The notes below the pieces were generated by a model. The model searched no databases. It saw only the letters and a program-made list of their open reading frames with translations, and was not told the origin of the DNA. A program made the position numbers and the translations under genes. Positions 1-6,545 of a DNA stretch of 8,504 nucleotides are shown here, in pieces (the stretch's first letter is position 1; each line of letters opens with the position of its first letter). The DNA is from an uncultured Eubacteriales bacterium (GTDB lineage Bacteria > Bacillota > Clostridia > Oscillospirales > CAG-272), in the NCBI GenBank assembly GCA_934417455.1, contig CAKRWK010000038.1, forward strand, positions 1 to 8,504. The letters are read 5' to 3'.

Positions 1-34
1 TCTCATACTGTCGCTTTTCGGTGTTTAACAAAGA

Positions 35-79
35 AAAACCCGCGCAAATACCGCATATTCCGGTAATTGCGCGGGTTTT
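35..79 (-). terminator. Intrinsic terminator of the glycoside hydrolase gene
   Basis: A perfect 13-bp inverted repeat (AAAACCCGCGCAA at 35-47 and TTGCGCGGGTTTT at 67-79) surrounds an inner TACCG/CGGTA pairing. On the minus strand the stem is followed by a T tract, TTTTTCTTTGTT. It starts 5 bases after the TAA at 84. The T run on the other strand is shorter, so it is best oriented for minus-strand transcripts, though it could work in both directions. The 34 bases beyond it to the window edge hold nothing I can identify. Confidence 0.85.
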
Positions 80-83
80 CGGA

Positions 84-1934
84 TTATAAATGCACCGCGT
101 ACAGCGTGACGTACCCGGAAAGTTCTTCTTTGACCACGGACATATGCGGTACAAAGGTATTCACCGGCACACAGGCAAAAGGAACCTCGGCGTTTGACCT
201 GTCTTCCCAACCGCGCCGTCCCGCAAAGACGGACGGGCCGACATACTCGTTATCCAGATTGAAATAATGATGCGGACCGAAAAGATTGCGGTTCCGCGTA
301 TATGCGACAATGTGCAACCGATTTTCGCCTGCGCGTACAAGCCCCGTCACATCCATATATCCTCCGAAAGACGTAACGGCGGCCGTGCCGTTTACCGAAA
401 CGGTCAGCACCGGATAAGAGTTGGCAACGGAAAGAAACAGTTTTTCATCCGTGTCGGACAGGTAAGGCACCGTGAATGTTCCGTCGTATACAACACGTCC
501 GCGATAGAACGGCGCATCGGCCTCCTTGATCGGTTTGCCTTCGTAAAGGCGAAGATTTTCCATGACCCGATATTCTCTGCCGCGTCTGCAGGACAACGAG
601 CCGTCGTACCGAACGGAAAAATCCCCGAGAACAAACACACACTCAAGTTCCGTTTTACGGAAATATACATTGCTCTCCGTTTCAAACGCTTCCACCATGG
701 GAGACAAATCGGTCGTGTCGATACGGTAAACCAAAGTCACGCGGTTTTCTCCGACGACGGCGAGGCCTTTCGCGGCATATACCGAAAAATCTTCCGTCAC
801 ATATGTCTCCCCTGTCGGGGACAGTTTTGTGCCGTTCAGGTAAACACCTTCCAGTTCTTCCCCGCTCTCCGCCGCAACGGACAGACGGTCCGGCACCTCG
901 GCGGCGATAAAAGTATATTCCACCGTCACACGATGCACGCCGGACAAACCGCGGTACACCGCCTCGTTGACATGCAGAAAATATCCGCTTGCCCGTCGGC
1001 CGTCATCCGTTAGCGCTGTGCAGGTATCCAGAACCAGAACGTTCGGGGATTCCGTATGGTAGCGACACGAAAGCGGCAGGTGTTGCGTGTCTGCGACAGT
1101 CGGTACAGACAAAAGCGGCTCGTACGTGTTTTCCACCGGACGGTATACCGTCGTTTTTTCTCCCATCGTCAGAACGGCGTACCCGTTCCCGGCAAGACCA
1201 AAGAAATATTCCTTCCCGCCAAAGGAAACCGAAAGTTGCCGCGCGACCGGCCATGTATTGCGCACGAAAATACGGGTGCACGTTTCCGTTCGTCTCGCCG
1301 TAAAAAGTACGCCGTCGGCGCGTTTTCCCGACGGGACATCCGAAAAAGCAAAAGCAGAACGCACGCCGTAAGACGTCAACTGATGCCCGCACTCTTCCCG
1401 TCGTTTCGACAGCGGACGAAGAAGTCCCTCGTCCCACAGGTCGGAAAAAACGTCCTCTCCCGTTATCGAACGGGGACGTTTCCCCGCAAAAAGAAGTCGG
1501 CCGCCCCTACGGGCAAAATCGGAAAGCAACTTCACCGTACTGCCGTCCGGCACAAAACCGTCGGGCAAAACGACCGTATGATATGTGTACTCTCCGACGC
1601 AAAGACCGCCCTCCGAAAGTCTTGCCGAAAGAGAGAGCAGTCTCTCGTTTCCGAGGTGGAAATCAAAGCCGAGCGACATGAGATTTTCTTCCAGAATACG
1701 ATAGGAAACAGCCACTTCACTCAGCGATTCCGTCAAGCTGTTTTCGCGAAACAAATCTTCATATCGGTATGGTTTTGATGTATCAATCGGCAAATCTTTG
1801 TTTGCATATTCAGCCCATACGGCACCGACGGGAGACAAAACCAGCATGTCGGTAATGCGAAATCCGTCGGATGCCATACGACAAAGTGTTTCCAGTCTCT
1901 CCGTCCATTCGGAGAGTTTTTCAAAATGGCACAT
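84..1934 (-). CDS. C-terminal part of the glycoside hydrolase (rest of barrel plus beta-sandwich domains)
   Basis: This stretch is 616 codons from the first ATG after the TGA, but the homologous-looking sequence starts earlier, right after the TGA at 2003. The ATG at 1934 has no good ribosome binding site (AAGG only 3 bases away), so independent translation is doubtful. The first part, around FEKLSEWTERLETL, resembles the helical end of the GH106-like catalytic region. The remainder is rich in alternating hydrophobic strands typical of accessory beta-sandwich domains. Near the C terminus a galactose-binding-like module carries GENRLHIVAYTRNRNLFGPHH (whole-gene residues about 895-914); the NLFGPHH motif is one I associate with this family. 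No membrane segment or sorting signal is visible. It ends at TAA 84-86, followed immediately by an intrinsic terminator. Confidence 0.55.
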   Translation of the reverse strand: MCHFEKLSEWTERLETLCRMASDGFRITDMLVLSPVGAVWAEYANKDLPIDTSKPYRYEDLFRENSLTESLSEVAVSYRILEENLMSLGFDFHLGNERLLSLSARLSEGGLCVGEYTYHTVVLPDGFVPDGSTVKLLSDFARRGGRLLFAGKRPRSITGEDVFSDLWDEGLLRPLSKRREECGHQLTSYGVRSAFAFSDVPSGKRADGVLFTARRTETCTRIFVRNTWPVARQLSVSFGGKEYFFGLAGNGYAVLTMGEKTTVYRPVENTYEPLLSVPTVADTQHLPLSCRYHTESPNVLVLDTCTALTDDGRRASGYFLHVNEAVYRGLSGVHRVTVEYTFIAAEVPDRLSVAAESGEELEGVYLNGTKLSPTGETYVTEDFSVYAAKGLAVVGENRVTLVYRIDTTDLSPMVEAFETESNVYFRKTELECVFVLGDFSVRYDGSLSCRRGREYRVMENLRLYEGKPIKEADAPFYRGRVVYDGTFTVPYLSDTDEKLFLSVANSYPVLTVSVNGTAAVTSFGGYMDVTGLVRAGENRLHIVAYTRNRNLFGPHHYFNLDNEYVGPSVFAGRRGWEDRSNAEVPFACVPVNTFVPHMSVVKEELSGYVTLYAVHL

Positions 1935-2003
1935 GTGCCTTGAAAAATCGGGCGGATAATCCCTTTTTCTGCGCCCGAGCAGAGAGTATGCCGACAGGTG
2001 ACG

Positions 2004-3008
2004 TCAAGCAACATTGACACCGTGCATAGATTCCGTAAAGAACACGCGAAGCAGTTCCTCCGGGGTCGCCGTATGCCCCGATGTACCGAACGTCTCGGCC
2101 AGCACGCCGCATTTTCCGAGTTGCTCGGACACGCTCGACACCTGTTTCAAAAGGGTGAGTTTCGGTTCTTTCGCTGTCAGAACATCAATTCCGGGAAGGG
2201 TGAAGTACCGATAGTTCGGCATGATGTCCCCCTGCGTCTGCACTTGTGTATACATGCCGTCCTCAGCGGCCATGTGTCCCGTAAATATCAATCCGTGCGA
2301 CTCGCACCATCGACCGAGTCTCGCCGCATACGTATCCGCATACCGTTCCGAAATCCATCGCCGGTAATCGTATTTCGTCTGATTTGCCCCGTCTTCCGTC
2401 AAGTCAAACAACCGCTCGCGCAGAGAGTATCCGTATCGCGCCTCAAAGTCGGAGAACAAACCGTCATACACCGGGTAACCACGCCCGGACAGTTGCGGTT
2501 CATCCGTGAAAAATCCCTTGACGGCCGTGCCGAACAGATCTCCCATGTGCCGACGGTAGGCCTCATAAGTCGTTTCGATAAACGCATCCACTGCGCCTTC
2601 GTCGAGAAGGTTGGAATAGTAAGGATTGTACCTGCGTACAGCCGCACGGTCCCGTGCGTTGTCCACGGCAACAACCTCATCGCCCTCCCCGACATCGGCG
2701 GAAGAAACAAACGAAATCCACGACTGCCGATAAGACGGATTCATTTTCGGCACCCGGCCACCGGCATATCCGCTCGGCCAACCGTTTTCGTCATAAAGCC
2801 ATGCGTCAAGGCCGATGGAATACGCATACTCGGCCGCATACCGGAGAAGGTCAAACCATTTTTCCGACAGATATTCGGTGGTCAGTCCGGCGCGGGCATG
2901 CAGGAAAAAGCCCCCGATACCGGCCGTTCGGAAATCGTCGATTCTTCGCCGGAGCCCTTCTTTTGTCAACTCGCCGTTAAGCGACCAGAACGCCAATATA
3001 CGGTGCAT
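2004..3008 (-). CDS. N-terminal catalytic part of the glycoside hydrolase, up to the in-frame TGA
   Basis: This piece has 334 residues and carries the probable TIM-barrel catalytic region. Family-like landmarks in order are FWSLNGELT near residues 7-15, the segment GIGGFFLHARAGL at 30-42, LYDENGWPSG at 71-80, GFFTDEPQ at 165-172 and LAETFGTSG at 303-311. E74, E170 and E305 are the conserved-looking acidic residues, and two of them could be the catalytic pair. In the family the barrel continues past the motif MHGVN (residues 328-332), so a protein ending at the TGA would lack the end of the catalytic domain and all beta-sandwich domains. It is probably inactive alone. The ribosome binding site GGGAGGA before ATG 3008 fixes the start. 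A GTG at 3053 in the same frame lies inside the promoter spacer and is unlikely. The GH106 assignment is from remembered family sequence, not a search. Confidence 0.65.
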   Translation of the reverse strand: MHRILAFWSLNGELTKEGLRRRIDDFRTAGIGGFFLHARAGLTTEYLSEKWFDLLRYAAEYAYSIGLDAWLYDENGWPSGYAGGRVPKMNPSYRQSWISFVSSADVGEGDEVVAVDNARDRAAVRRYNPYYSNLLDEGAVDAFIETTYEAYRRHMGDLFGTAVKGFFTDEPQLSGRGYPVYDGLFSDFEARYGYSLRERLFDLTEDGANQTKYDYRRWISERYADTYAARLGRWCESHGLIFTGHMAAEDGMYTQVQTQGDIMPNYRYFTLPGIDVLTAKEPKLTLLKQVSSVSEQLGKCGVLAETFGTSGHTATPEELLRVFFTESMHGVNVA

Positions 3009-3043
3009 GGTGTTCCTCCCGTTCTCAAAAATTCGATACATTA

Positions 3044-3072
3044 AGAGTACCACACAGCAAACGTTTTGTCAA
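3044..3072 (-). promoter_or_regulatory. Sigma-A promoter of the glycoside hydrolase gene
   Basis: On the minus strand there is a perfect -35 TTGACA (3072-3067), a 17-base spacer, and a weak -10 TACTCT (3049-3044) preceded by TGG, which gives an extended -10 (TGn). The predicted transcript start is near 3037, about 29 bases before the ATG at 3008. A weak -10 beside a perfect -35 is compatible with a promoter that needs activation, but no operator is evident. Confidence 0.6.
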
Positions 3073-3173
3073 GAAATTACTTTCCGTTTTTTGTGCCGTT
3101 TTTTTACTTTTGTCAGAACACGATACGTCTCTGCTCTCCTCGGGTGTCTCCCGGTCGAAAATTCGGAAAACGC

Positions 3174-3202
3174 TTGACATCTCCCCCCAAAAACGCTATA
3201 AT
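3174..3202 (+). promoter_or_regulatory. Consensus sigma-A promoter of the ruvX operon
   Basis: TTGACA (3174-3179), a 17-base spacer and TATAAT (3197-3202) match the housekeeping consensus at every position. The predicted start is near 3209, inside the palindrome TATCGATA (3209-3216), giving a short leader of about 50 bases before ruvX. It is divergent from the glycoside hydrolase promoter; about 100 T-rich bases (3073-3173) separate them, with a near-repeat CCGTTTTTT at 3084-3092 and 3096-3104 and no clear operator. Confidence 0.92.
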
Positions 3203-3257
3203 ATGAAGTATCGATAACATGAAAAACCGTTAACTGTGAAGAAAAGAGGTGGATGCC

Positions 3258-3695
3258 GTGGATTTAACGCACGGAAAATACCTTGCCGTTGACTACGGGG
3301 ACGTGCGCACGGGGCTCGCCGAATGCGACATCTCCGGCTCCGTTTCGACCGGCATCGGCACCGTAAAACCGGGTGGCATGCGCCGTACGGCCGAGTACGT
3401 GGCAAAAGAAGCGGCCACGCGGGACTGTAGAAGAATCATCATCGGCCTGCCGAAAAACATGAACGGTTCGCAAGGGTCACGCGCCGAGGCGGTGCGCGCC
3501 TTCGGGGACATTCTCCGCGAACTCACGGACATTCCGATAGACTATTACGACGAACGAATGACCACCATGGCGGCGTATCGCTATATGGATGAGGTCGGCA
3601 CGTTCGGAAAAAAGCGTAAAAATAACATAGACACACTGTCGGCCGAAATTATCCTGCAGGATTATCTCGACGCCGAAAAAAGAAAACGACCGTAA
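3258..3695 (+). CDS. ruvX: Holliday junction resolvase-like / pre-16S rRNA nuclease YqgF (RuvX)
   Basis: This is a 145-residue RNase H-fold protein of the YqgF/RuvX family, whose members mature the 16S rRNA 5' end and have been proposed as Holliday junction resolvases. It is cytoplasmic. The three family blocks are present and in order: LAVDYGDVRTGLAECD (catalytic Asp12), IIIGLPKNMNGSQG around residues 60-73, and YYDERMTT (Glu99) followed by KNNIDTLSAEIILQDYLD (Asp125). The length fits the usual 135-150 residues. Start choice: a GTG at 3249 overlaps the ribosome binding site AGAGGTGG, while the GTG at 3258 stands 6 bases after AGAGGTG, so 3258 is preferred and the protein begins MDLTHGKYLAVDYG. 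It is first in a transcript with the membrane protein gene 25 bases downstream and pncB after that. It ends in a basic tail (KRKRP). Confidence 0.93.
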   Translation: MDLTHGKYLAVDYGDVRTGLAECDISGSVSTGIGTVKPGGMRRTAEYVAKEAATRDCRRIIIGLPKNMNGSQGSRAEAVRAFGDILRELTDIPIDYYDERMTTMAAYRYMDEVGTFGKKRKNNIDTLSAEIILQDYLDAEKRKRP

Positions 3696-3720
3696 GGCCG
3701 AAAGGACGGGTATACTTATT

Positions 3721-4815
3721 ATGGAAAAAAACACCCCAAAGGCACCGTCGCGCTTTCGTGCATTTCTCACGAAAAAGGGCGTGACCCTCTCTCCGAAACT
3801 CTATTTTGTGGACGCCATGGGCACTATGGCACTCGGCCTGTTCGCAACGCTCCTGATGGGTACGATTTTCGGCACCGTCGCCAACTATCTGCCCGAAGGC
3901 GTGCTCCGCGAATTTTTTGCCACCATGCAATCGTATGCCTCTGCCGCCACGGGCGTGGTGCTCGGCATCGCCGTCGGTCATGCGCTCTCCGCACCGCCGC
4001 TTGTGCTCTTTTCCGCCGGCGTCGTCGGCATGTGCGGCAATGCCCTGCCGACGGTCATTGCCGTCGGGGAATCCTCCCTCAAAGTCACCGCAGGCCCCGC
4101 CGGCGCCTTCTTCTGTGCGCTTGTCGCCGTGGAACTCGGAAAGCTCGTTTCCAAGGAAACGCGCATTGACATTCTCGTCACCCCGTTTGTCACCATCGGC
4201 ACGGGTACGCTTCTCGCCTTCGGCATCTGCCCCGGTATCGCTTTTGTCGTCTACTGGCTCGGTTCTTTTGTCAACTACGCCGCCACGGTCATGCCCCTTC
4301 TCATGGGCATTCTGATTTCCGTGGTCGTCGGTGTGATTCTGACGCTCCCCATCAGTTCGGCCGCCATCTGCGCCATGATAGGCATTTCCGGACTGGCCGG
4401 CGGCGCCGCCACGGCAGGTTGCTGCGCGCAGATGATAGGTTTTGCCGTTATCTCCTTCCGCGACAACGGATTCGGGGGCCTTGTCGCGCAGGGACTCGGC
4501 ACCTCCATGCTGCAGATGGGTAACATCGTAAAGAAACCCGTCATCTGGTTGCCGCCCACACTGGCGGCCGCCGTCACGGGACCGATTGCCACCTGCCTTT
4601 TCCGTCTCGAATGCAACGGCGTCAGCGCCGGTATGGGGACCTGCGGCCTCGTCGGCCCGCTCGGCATTTTCCAGGCCATGGGCTTTACGCCGATGTCCGT
4701 CATCGGCACCGTTGTCACCTGCCTTCTGCTTCCGGCCGTCCTGTCGCTGGCCTTTGACGCAATTTTACGCAAAATCGGTTGGATTCGTGACGGCGATATG
4801 AAACTCGCCCTTTAA
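3721..4815 (+). CDS. PTS EIIC-like membrane protein (PTS_EIIC_2 type), no partner subunits nearby
   Basis: This is a 364-residue integral membrane protein with roughly eight to ten hydrophobic segments, for example residues 35-55, 75-97, 127-143, 150-190, 197-222, 283-305 and 336-356. It resembles the PTS_EIIC_2 group of sugar-permease-like proteins, recognisable from LYFVDAMGTMALGLFATLL near the start, PISSAAICAMIGISGLAGG at about 210-228, QGLGTSMLQMGN at 267-278 and a Gly-rich block at 300-316 (GVSAGMGTCGLVG). In true PTS permeases the IIC domain moves the sugar while IIA and IIB carry phosphate. No IIA or IIB domain is fused or adjacent here, so a PTS sugar role is unproven and its substrate unknown. 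The AAAGGA ribosome binding site is 14 bases from the ATG, somewhat far. Its TAA lies 17 bases before pncB, indicating co-transcription. The link to NAD salvage, if any, is only positional. Confidence 0.85.
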   Translation: MEKNTPKAPSRFRAFLTKKGVTLSPKLYFVDAMGTMALGLFATLLMGTIFGTVANYLPEGVLREFFATMQSYASAATGVVLGIAVGHALSAPPLVLFSAGVVGMCGNALPTVIAVGESSLKVTAGPAGAFFCALVAVELGKLVSKETRIDILVTPFVTIGTGTLLAFGICPGIAFVVYWLGSFVNYAATVMPLLMGILISVVVGVILTLPISSAAICAMIGISGLAGGAATAGCCAQMIGFAVISFRDNGFGGLVAQGLGTSMLQMGNIVKKPVIWLPPTLAAAVTGPIATCLFRLECNGVSAGMGTCGLVGPLGIFQAMGFTPMSVIGTVVTCLLLPAVLSLAFDAILRKIGWIRDGDMKLAL

Positions 4816-4832
4816 TCAAGAAAGGAAAATAT

Positions 4833-6272
4833 ATGAACAACACACTGCTTTGCGACTTTTATGAGTTGACCATGGCCAACGGCTATTACGAACTCGGTAA
4901 AGGCAATGAAATCACCTATTTTGACGTTTTCTTCCGACGCATTCCCGACGGCGGCGGATTCGCCATTGCCGCCGGTCTCGAACAGGTCATCGAATACATC
5001 CGTGACCTGACCTTCACGGAAGACGACATTGCGTTTCTCCGCTCGAAAAACATGTTCTCCGAGGAATTTCTCTCCTACCTCCGTACCTTCCGCTTCACAG
5101 GCGATATTTACGCTGTCCCCGAAGGCACGCCCATCTTCCCAGGCGAACCCATTCTGACTGTGCGCGCCCCCGCTATGGAAGCGCAGTTTGTCGAAACCTT
5201 TGTCCTGCTTGCCATCAACCACCAATCCCTGATTGCCACCAAGGCCAACCGCGTTGTCCGCGCGGCCGCCGGCCGTCCCGTGGCCGAATTCGGCTCTCGC
5301 CGCGCACAGGGCGCCGACGGCGCCATCTGCGGCGCCCGCGCCGCTTACATCGGCGGCTGCGCCGGCACCGCCTGCACCATCTCCGACCGTCTGTTTGCCA
5401 TTCCCGCCACGGGCACCATGGCGCATTCGTGGGTGCAGATGTTCGACACCGAATACGAAGCCTTTGTCGCCTATTGCAAGACCTATCCTCACAACGCAAC
5501 TCTGCTTGTCGATACCTACGACGTCCTTCACAGCGGCATTCCGAACGCCATTCGCGCTTTCCGCGAAGTGCTCGTTCCCATGGGCATCAAGGAATGCGGC
5601 GTCCGTCTTGACTCGGGCGATATCACCTATCTGACCAAAAAAGCGCGGAAAATGCTTGACGAGGCCGGTTTCCCGGAATGCAAAATCGTCATCTCCAACT
5701 CCCTTGACGAAAACATCATCCGCGACATCATTCTGCAGGGGGCCTGCATCGACTCGTTCGGTGTCGGCGAGCGGTTGATTACCGCCAAGTCCGACCCCGT
5801 GTTCGGCGGCGTCTACAAACTTGTCGCCAAAGAAGAAAACGGAACCATCGTCCCGAAAATCAAAATTTCCGAGAACCCCGAGAAAATCACCAATCCGCAC
5901 TTCAAAAAAGTCTACCGCATTTTCGATAAGGAAACGGGCACGGCAACGGCCGACCTCATGTGCGTATACGACGAGGTTATCGACGAGAGCCAACCTCTCG
6001 AACTCTTCGACCCGCAGCAGACATGGAAGCGCAAGGTCTGCACGAACTACACGGTCAAAGAACTTCTTGTTCCCATCTTCAAAAACGGCGAACTTGTGTA
6101 TAAATCCCCCGATATTCACGAAATCCGCGACTACTGCAAGGCCCAGATTATGACGCTCTGGGACGAAGTCAAACGTTTTGAGAATCCGCACCGTTATTAC
6201 GTCGACCTCTCCGAAAAACTCTGGAATATCAAGCAGAAACTGCTCCGCGAGAACCACAAGATCTCCGAATGA
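4833..6272 (+). CDS. pncB: Nicotinate phosphoribosyltransferase
   Basis: The enzyme joins nicotinate to PRPP with ATP hydrolysis to give nicotinate mononucleotide, the first step of NAD salvage from nicotinate (Preiss-Handler route), in the cytoplasm. The 479 residues match the family in length and landmarks: LLCDFYELTMANGY at residues 5-18 (the typical N-terminal opening), EFGSRRAQG near 152-160, GTMAHSW with His198 as the expected phosphorylated histidine, RLDSGD at 258-263 for phosphoribosyl binding, and VGERLITAKSDPVFGGVYKL in the C-terminal half. The ribosome binding site AAAGGA is 6 bases before the ATG. It is the last gene of the ruvX operon. No terminator hairpin with a T tract is visible after its TGA, so some transcripts may continue toward the acyl-CoA synthetase. 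Codon use is strongly C-ending, which also produces a long but meaningless open frame on the opposite strand. Confidence 0.96.
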   Translation: MNNTLLCDFYELTMANGYYELGKGNEITYFDVFFRRIPDGGGFAIAAGLEQVIEYIRDLTFTEDDIAFLRSKNMFSEEFLSYLRTFRFTGDIYAVPEGTPIFPGEPILTVRAPAMEAQFVETFVLLAINHQSLIATKANRVVRAAAGRPVAEFGSRRAQGADGAICGARAAYIGGCAGTACTISDRLFAIPATGTMAHSWVQMFDTEYEAFVAYCKTYPHNATLLVDTYDVLHSGIPNAIRAFREVLVPMGIKECGVRLDSGDITYLTKKARKMLDEAGFPECKIVISNSLDENIIRDIILQGACIDSFGVGERLITAKSDPVFGGVYKLVAKEENGTIVPKIKISENPEKITNPHFKKVYRIFDKETGTATADLMCVYDEVIDESQPLELFDPQQTWKRKVCTNYTVKELLVPIFKNGELVYKSPDIHEIRDYCKAQIMTLWDEVKRFENPHRYYVDLSEKLWNIKQKLLRENHKISE

Positions 6273-6304
6273 CACTTTTTGACTATAAAACCGTACATTT
6301 GTAT

Positions 6305-6379
6305 GTAGAATCTACGCTCTACCGACAGTAGAAACCGTATCTTCCGAATGTTTCCCTCCGGTAGAGTGATTTAGAGTGA
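6305..6379 (+). repeat. Cluster of GTAGA/TCTAC motifs upstream of the acyl-CoA synthetase promoter
   Basis: The motif GTAGA or its complement TCTAC occurs at 6305, 6311, 6318, 6328 and 6361, with a variant TTAGA at 6371. The first two form the palindrome GTAGAATCTAC (6305-6315). CTCTACCG (6317-6324) and CGGTAGAG (6359-6366) form an 8-bp inverted repeat. TAGAGTGA is directly repeated at 6362-6369 and 6372-6379, exactly 10 bases (one helical turn) apart, and the second copy overlaps the -35 element. This arrangement suggests a transcription factor binding array, but the factor is unknown. Confidence 0.4.
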
Positions 6380-6404
6380 CTTTTTCTCCCTTTTGTGATA
6401 TGAT
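6376..6404 (+). promoter_or_regulatory. Probable extended -10 promoter of the acyl-CoA synthetase gene
   Basis: GTGACT (6376-6381, four of six matches to TTGACA), a 17-base spacer and TATGAT (6399-6404, five of six) preceded by TGA, an extended -10. The predicted start is near 6411, giving a long 5' UTR of about 135 bases before ATG 6546. The imperfect -35 overlaps a tandem TAGAGTGA repeat. Confidence 0.6.
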
Positions 6405-6432
6405 AATGGCGGTGTGAAAAACGCCCCAAAAA

Positions 6433-6468
6433 CGAACGTCGGCAGCCCTCCCGGGCGGCCGACGTTTG
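6433..6468 (+). promoter_or_regulatory. Long hairpin in the 5' UTR of the acyl-CoA synthetase gene
   Basis: AACGTCGGC (6435-6443) pairs perfectly with GCCGACGTT (6458-6466). After one A/G mismatch the helix continues as GCCC/GGGC closed by a TCCC loop, and it can extend at the base by one C-G and one G-U pair. No T tract follows on the plus strand, so it is not a standard terminator there. It sits about 22 bases after the predicted transcript start and could act in transcript stability or regulation. No function is known to me. Confidence 0.5.
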
Positions 6469-6475
6469 CGACTTC

Positions 6476-6522
6476 TTCCGGAAAACCCCGACGAAACGCA
6501 TCCAAAAGGCTTTCCGGAAAAC
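6476..6522 (+). repeat. Paired TTCCGGAAAAC repeats before the acyl-CoA synthetase start
   Basis: TTCCGGAAAAC occurs at 6476-6486 and again at 6512-6522, 36 bases apart. Each copy contains the 8-bp palindrome TTCCGGAA. The two also form a 9-bp inverted repeat (TTCCGGAAA at 6476-6484 with TTTCCGGAA at 6511-6519), so the transcript could fold a second hairpin just upstream of the ribosome binding site at 6533-6538. Either a dimeric repressor site or an RNA element is possible. Confidence 0.45.
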
Positions 6523-6545
6523 ATCCGAACAAAAGGAGAAATATC

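Larger units (their letters stand above)
84..3008 (-). pseudogene. Glycoside hydrolase (GH106-like), whole gene interrupted by one in-frame TGA
   Basis: Read as one frame from the ATG at 3008 to the TAA at 84-86, this is a 974-codon gene broken only by a TGA at codon 335 (2006-2004). The 23 codons after the TGA are open and join directly to the downstream 616 codons, and they continue the family-like sequence (RHLSAYSLLGRRKRDYPP). The total length of about 970 residues fits large GH106-type hydrolases. No other stop or frameshift is visible, so the gene is either freshly inactivated, carries a base-call error, or is read through. The start at 3008 is chosen because GGGAGGA lies just upstream and the protein then begins MHRILAFWSLNGEL, the usual family opening. 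There is no signal peptide, so it should be cytoplasmic and act on imported oligosaccharides. The substrate cannot be read from sequence; alpha-L-rhamnosides are only a family-level suggestion. Confidence 0.6.

Noticed and set aside
1998..3044. 348-codon open frame on the plus strand opposite the glycoside hydrolase
   Set aside because: It is basic, low in recognisable structure, and lies opposite clear catalytic motifs on the minus strand. No promoter or ribosome binding site fits it.
3249..3257. GTG at 3249 as the ruvX start
   Set aside because: It lies inside the AGAGGTGG ribosome binding site that serves the GTG at 3258.
4812..6275. 487-codon open frame on the minus strand covering all of pncB
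   Set aside because: It mirrors the C-ending codon bias of pncB, has no ribosome binding site or recognisable domain, and the plus-strand frame has every family motif. It is a shadow.
2004..6275. Genome-wide reassignment of TGA to an amino acid
   Set aside because: pncB and the acyl-CoA synthetase both end with TGA exactly at their expected C termini, and TGG is used for Trp throughout the glycoside hydrolase.
6279..6307. Possible second promoter TTGACT-17-TATGTA just after pncB
   Set aside because: The -10 matches at only three of six positions and the extended -10 promoter at 6376-6404 is better.
6433..6468. Intrinsic terminator between pncB and the acyl-CoA synthetase
   Set aside because: The stem is strong but has no T tract on the plus strand and lies downstream of the likely promoter of the second gene, so a leader hairpin fits better.
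6414..6545. Upstream GTG start at 6414 adding 44 residues to the acyl-CoA synthetase
   Set aside because: No ribosome binding site, coincides with the expected transcript start, and would translate through the leader hairpin. ATG 6546 has AAGGAG at ideal distance.
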